Below, one piece after another: positions 62,140 to 64,000 of a DNA stretch of 64,000 bases. The stretch spans positions 31,798 to 95,797 of the forward strand of contig NZ_JAFCKW010000020.1 of assembly GCF_018129965.1 (NCBI RefSeq), given 5' to 3'. The notes under the pieces were generated by a model. That model was given only the letters and a program-made list of their open reading frames with translations. It was not told where the DNA came from and did no database searches. The translations under genes and the position numbers were made by a program. Every line of letters begins with the position of its first letter. Within the stretch, counting starts at the first letter, position 1. Source of the stretch: Bradyrhizobium diazoefficiens. GTDB lineage: Bacteria > Pseudomonadota > Alphaproteobacteria > Rhizobiales > Xanthobacteraceae.

Positions 62140-62784
62140 ATGGCTCCCACAGGCAAGAGAACGGGCGAAAGCACCCGCGGAACGAGCCCCGCGCCGCCCG
62201 GTTCGGCCGACTACCTCGACGGCCGGCTCCTGATCGCGATGCCAGTGATGGGCGATGAGCGCTTCGAGCGCTCGGTGATCTTTCTCTGCGCCCATTCGGC
62301 CGAGGGCGCGATGGGGATCATCGTCAACCATCCGGCCGGCAGCATCGACTTCCCAGAACTCCTGGAGCAGCTCGGCATCGTCAAGAAGGGCGAGCACATC
62401 AAGCTGCCGGAGAATGCCGAGAGCATGAAGGTCCTCCGCGGCGGCCCGGTCGACACCGGTCGCGGCTTCGTACTGCATTCCAGCGATTTCTATATCGAGA
62501 ATGCGACGCTCCGGATCGACGACGGCGTATGCCTCACCGCAACCGTCGATATCCTGCGCGCGATTGCCAATGGCTCCGGCCCCAAGCACGCCATCCTCGC
62601 GCTCGGCTATGCCGGCTGGGCGCCAGGCCAGCTCGAGACCGAGATCCAGGGCAATGGCTGGCTGCATTGCGATGCGGATGCGGATCTGATCTTCGGCGAC
62701 GACGTCGACGAGAAATACGGCCGCGCGCTGCGCAAGATCGGCATCGATCCCGGCATGCTCTCGAACGAGGCGGGACACGCGTAG
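62140..62784 (+). CDS. YqgE/AlgH family protein
   Basis: This protein of 214 aa, of an uncharacterised family, has the conserved entry DGRLLIAMPVMGDERFERSV and FLCAHSAEGAMGIIVNHPAG, later VLRGGPVDTGRGFVLHS and LGYAGWAPGQLETEIQGNGW. YqgE-type proteins (UPF0301) are of unknown biochemical role; AlgH is linked to alginate control in Pseudomonas. It has an N-terminal extension of about 25 residues before the domain. It diverges from the DsbD-alpha gene. Confidence 0.92.
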   Translation: MAPTGKRTGESTRGTSPAPPGSADYLDGRLLIAMPVMGDERFERSVIFLCAHSAEGAMGIIVNHPAGSIDFPELLEQLGIVKKGEHIKLPENAESMKVLRGGPVDTGRGFVLHSSDFYIENATLRIDDGVCLTATVDILRAIANGSGPKHAILALGYAGWAPGQLETEIQGNGWLHCDADADLIFGDDVDEKYGRALRKIGIDPGMLSNEAGHA

Positions 62785-62839
62785 GTCTTGCATCGCTCTC
62801 GCGGCGCCCTCCGCTGTCGTGCCCCGGCTTGACGGGGAC

Positions 62840-62893
62840 ATCCAGTACGCCGTGGCTTATCGACTCCGCCAAAACCGTCTCGGCGTACTGGAT
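62840..62893. repeat. Inverted repeat between yqgE and the dioxygenase gene
   Basis: ATCCAGTACGCCG (62840-62852) and CGGCGTACTGGAT (62881-62893) are exact 13-base inverted arms with 28 bases between. CCGGCTTGACGGGGAC and GGCCAAGCCGGAC flank them. It lies between convergent genes and may end transcription for both. Confidence 0.65.
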
Positions 62894-62935
62894 CGCCCGG
62901 CCAAGCCGGACGATGACACCGTTATTGACGAGACC

Positions 62936-63823
62936 CTACTCCGCCGCCTGCTGCTGCACCGTCGGCTCCGTTCCCGCCACGGTGGCGCGGCGCATGTCGC
63001 GGGGCTGGGACTGGTCGTAGCGGCGGACGCGATGCATGGTCTGGCGGTTATCCCACATCACGAGATCATGCAGCTTCCATCGGTGGACGTAGACGAACTC
63101 CGGCTGCGTCGCATGCTCGTTGAGATCGCGCAGCAACAGCCGCCCCTCCGGCACGCTCATGCCGACGATCTTGCCGGCATGCGATGAGAGATAGAGCGAC
63201 TTGCGGCGATGCACGGGGTGCGTCCGCACCAGCCGCTGCAGCACCGGTTTGAACAGCTGCTTCTCCTCGTCGGTATATTCGGTGAAGCCGAGCGATCCCC
63301 GCGAATACATCAGCGAGTGCTCGCAGACGAGGTCCTCGATCTCCGCCCGGGTCTCGTCGTCGAGCGCGTCATAGGCGGCCCGCATGTCGGCGAATTCGGT
63401 GTTGCCGCCCTTGGGGTTCACCACGCGCGCCGACAGCAGCGAGAATTTTGCCGGGATGGGGCGGAACGAGCTGTCGGAGTGCCACAGGCAGTTGCCGAGA
63501 TTGAACAGATGCGTGCGGCTGTCCTTCGCCAGCGGCTTGCCATCCTTGCCGAGATTGGACACGTCGTTGAGGCCCGACTGCAGCCGGTAGTCCTGCGCCT
63601 TGGTCACGGTGCCGCCACGCGCGTCCTCACGCTGACCGAAATTCAACGCGAAGGCCATCTGCTGCTCGTCTGTGATGTCCTGGTCGTGAAAGACGAGCAC
63701 CGCGTATTTGTCCATGGCGGACTCGATCTCGCGCGCCTCGGCCTCGGTGAGAGGCTGTCGCAGATCGAGGCCGGACACCTCGCCGACAAAATGCGTCTGA
63801 AGCTGCCGGATGGCGATCGTCAT
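62936..63823 (-). CDS. TauD/TfdA family dioxygenase
   Basis: This is a 2-oxoglutarate and iron(II)-dependent dioxygenase, 295 aa. The facial triad is seen as His115 and Asp117 (NCLWHSDSSFRPIP) and His264 (NRQTMHRVRRYD), with an Arg near 275-279 for 2-oxoglutarate. It resembles the TfdA group, which cleaves 2,4-D-like aryloxyacids, but a TauD-like taurine role is possible. I chose the ATG at 63823, with GGGAGAA upstream; the frame extends to an ATG at 63901. Substrate not provable from sequence. Confidence 0.88.
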   Translation of the reverse strand: MTIAIRQLQTHFVGEVSGLDLRQPLTEAEAREIESAMDKYAVLVFHDQDITDEQQMAFALNFGQREDARGGTVTKAQDYRLQSGLNDVSNLGKDGKPLAKDSRTHLFNLGNCLWHSDSSFRPIPAKFSLLSARVVNPKGGNTEFADMRAAYDALDDETRAEIEDLVCEHSLMYSRGSLGFTEYTDEEKQLFKPVLQRLVRTHPVHRRKSLYLSSHAGKIVGMSVPEGRLLLRDLNEHATQPEFVYVHRWKLHDLVMWDNRQTMHRVRRYDQSQPRDMRRATVAGTEPTVQQQAAE

Positions 63824-64000
63824 GGCGTTTCTCCCGCGGACCGCGAGCGGTTGTTCCCGCCCTGTTGTCGAAAAAGCTACTCCCGCATCGTCAGATGTCA
63901 ACGCTCCGCGTGCATGGCATCCCGTAGATGGGGTAACGGGCCGGCCGCCCGCTCGCTACGGCGCGATTTGCAAGCGCGCTCGCGAGCGGCCTGTTGGTTG
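63824..64000. other. Right-edge region
   Basis: These 177 bases hold the probable promoter of the dioxygenase gene. I see no gene, tRNA or repeat with confidence. The right edge cuts whatever follows. Confidence 0.3.

Overview
The window reads as a chromosomal segment of an alphaproteobacterium close to Bradyrhizobium (Nitrobacteraceae). The reasons are very GC-rich codons, the style of the proteins (UrtA to UrtE, DUF2865, a CHASE/HWE kinase, CtrA-like and EcfG-like promoter motifs, a fused CysNC) and the palindromic intergenic repeats. No rRNA, tRNA, CRISPR array, transposase or phage structural gene was recognised. The assignment rests on recognition, not on a search.

Layout. (1) 1-7926: a Tad/Flp pilus locus. 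cpaE (cut by the left edge), cpaD, cpaC, cpaB, cpaA, a 46-codon membrane peptide and the Flp pilin lie on the minus strand. A sterol-desaturase-like gene, a free-standing secretin N-domain protein and two TadE-like pseudopilins lie on the plus strand. Three sites matching the CtrA half-site pattern TTAA-N7-TTAA lie in promoter-sized gaps here. (2) 8023-10389: a minus-strand cold-adaptation trio (DEAD-box RNA helicase, IF-1, cold-shock protein). (3) 10803-22876: a nitrogen-scavenging block. A sigma-54-type promoter precedes urtA, followed by urtBCDE (urea ABC importer) and ureD-A-B-HD hydrolase-C-monooxygenase-E-F-G (urease and its maturation). (4) 23140-30559: a CHASE/HWE sensor kinase, TetR, OpgC-type acyltransferase, small stress-type membrane proteins, an AI-2E-family transporter, an L,D-transpeptidase and a DUF2865 protein. 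(5) 30778-35182: two tandem paralogous chemoreceptors. (6) 35393-37856: a 51-aa membrane protein behind a perfect EcfG-type promoter, and malate synthase G. (7) 38217-49796: sulfur assimilation. cysD-cysNC diverge from cysG-DUF2849-cysI-DUF934-cysH across a long palindrome, followed by the sulfate importer sbp-cysT-cysW-cysA. (8) 49965-52515: CAP-domain lipoprotein, patatin-like hydrolase and 3-hydroxybutyrate dehydrogenase. (9) 52668-59634: a LIV-type ABC importer with fused permease-ATPase (LivM-LivG), its binding protein, a nitrilase, and a divergent LysR regulator. (10) 59644-63823: a polysaccharide flippase, a lone DsbD-alpha domain protein, YqgE/AlgH and a TfdA/TauD dioxygenase.

How they work together. 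Urea is captured by UrtA, imported by UrtBCDE and hydrolysed by nickel urease, all downstream of one sigma-54 promoter that implies nitrogen control. Sulfate is imported by Sbp-CysTWA, activated by CysD/CysNC and reduced by CysH and the siroheme enzyme CysI, with siroheme made by CysG. The nitrilase-importer-LysR group looks like a second nitrogen module for a nitrile-like compound. The least ordinary signals are a ppGpp-hydrolase-like HD gene and an ABM monooxygenase inside the urease operon, a kinase with a degraded N-box, paired EcfG-type promoters at the same distance from two small membrane-protein genes, and several unannotated palindromes in sulfur and chemotaxis leaders.
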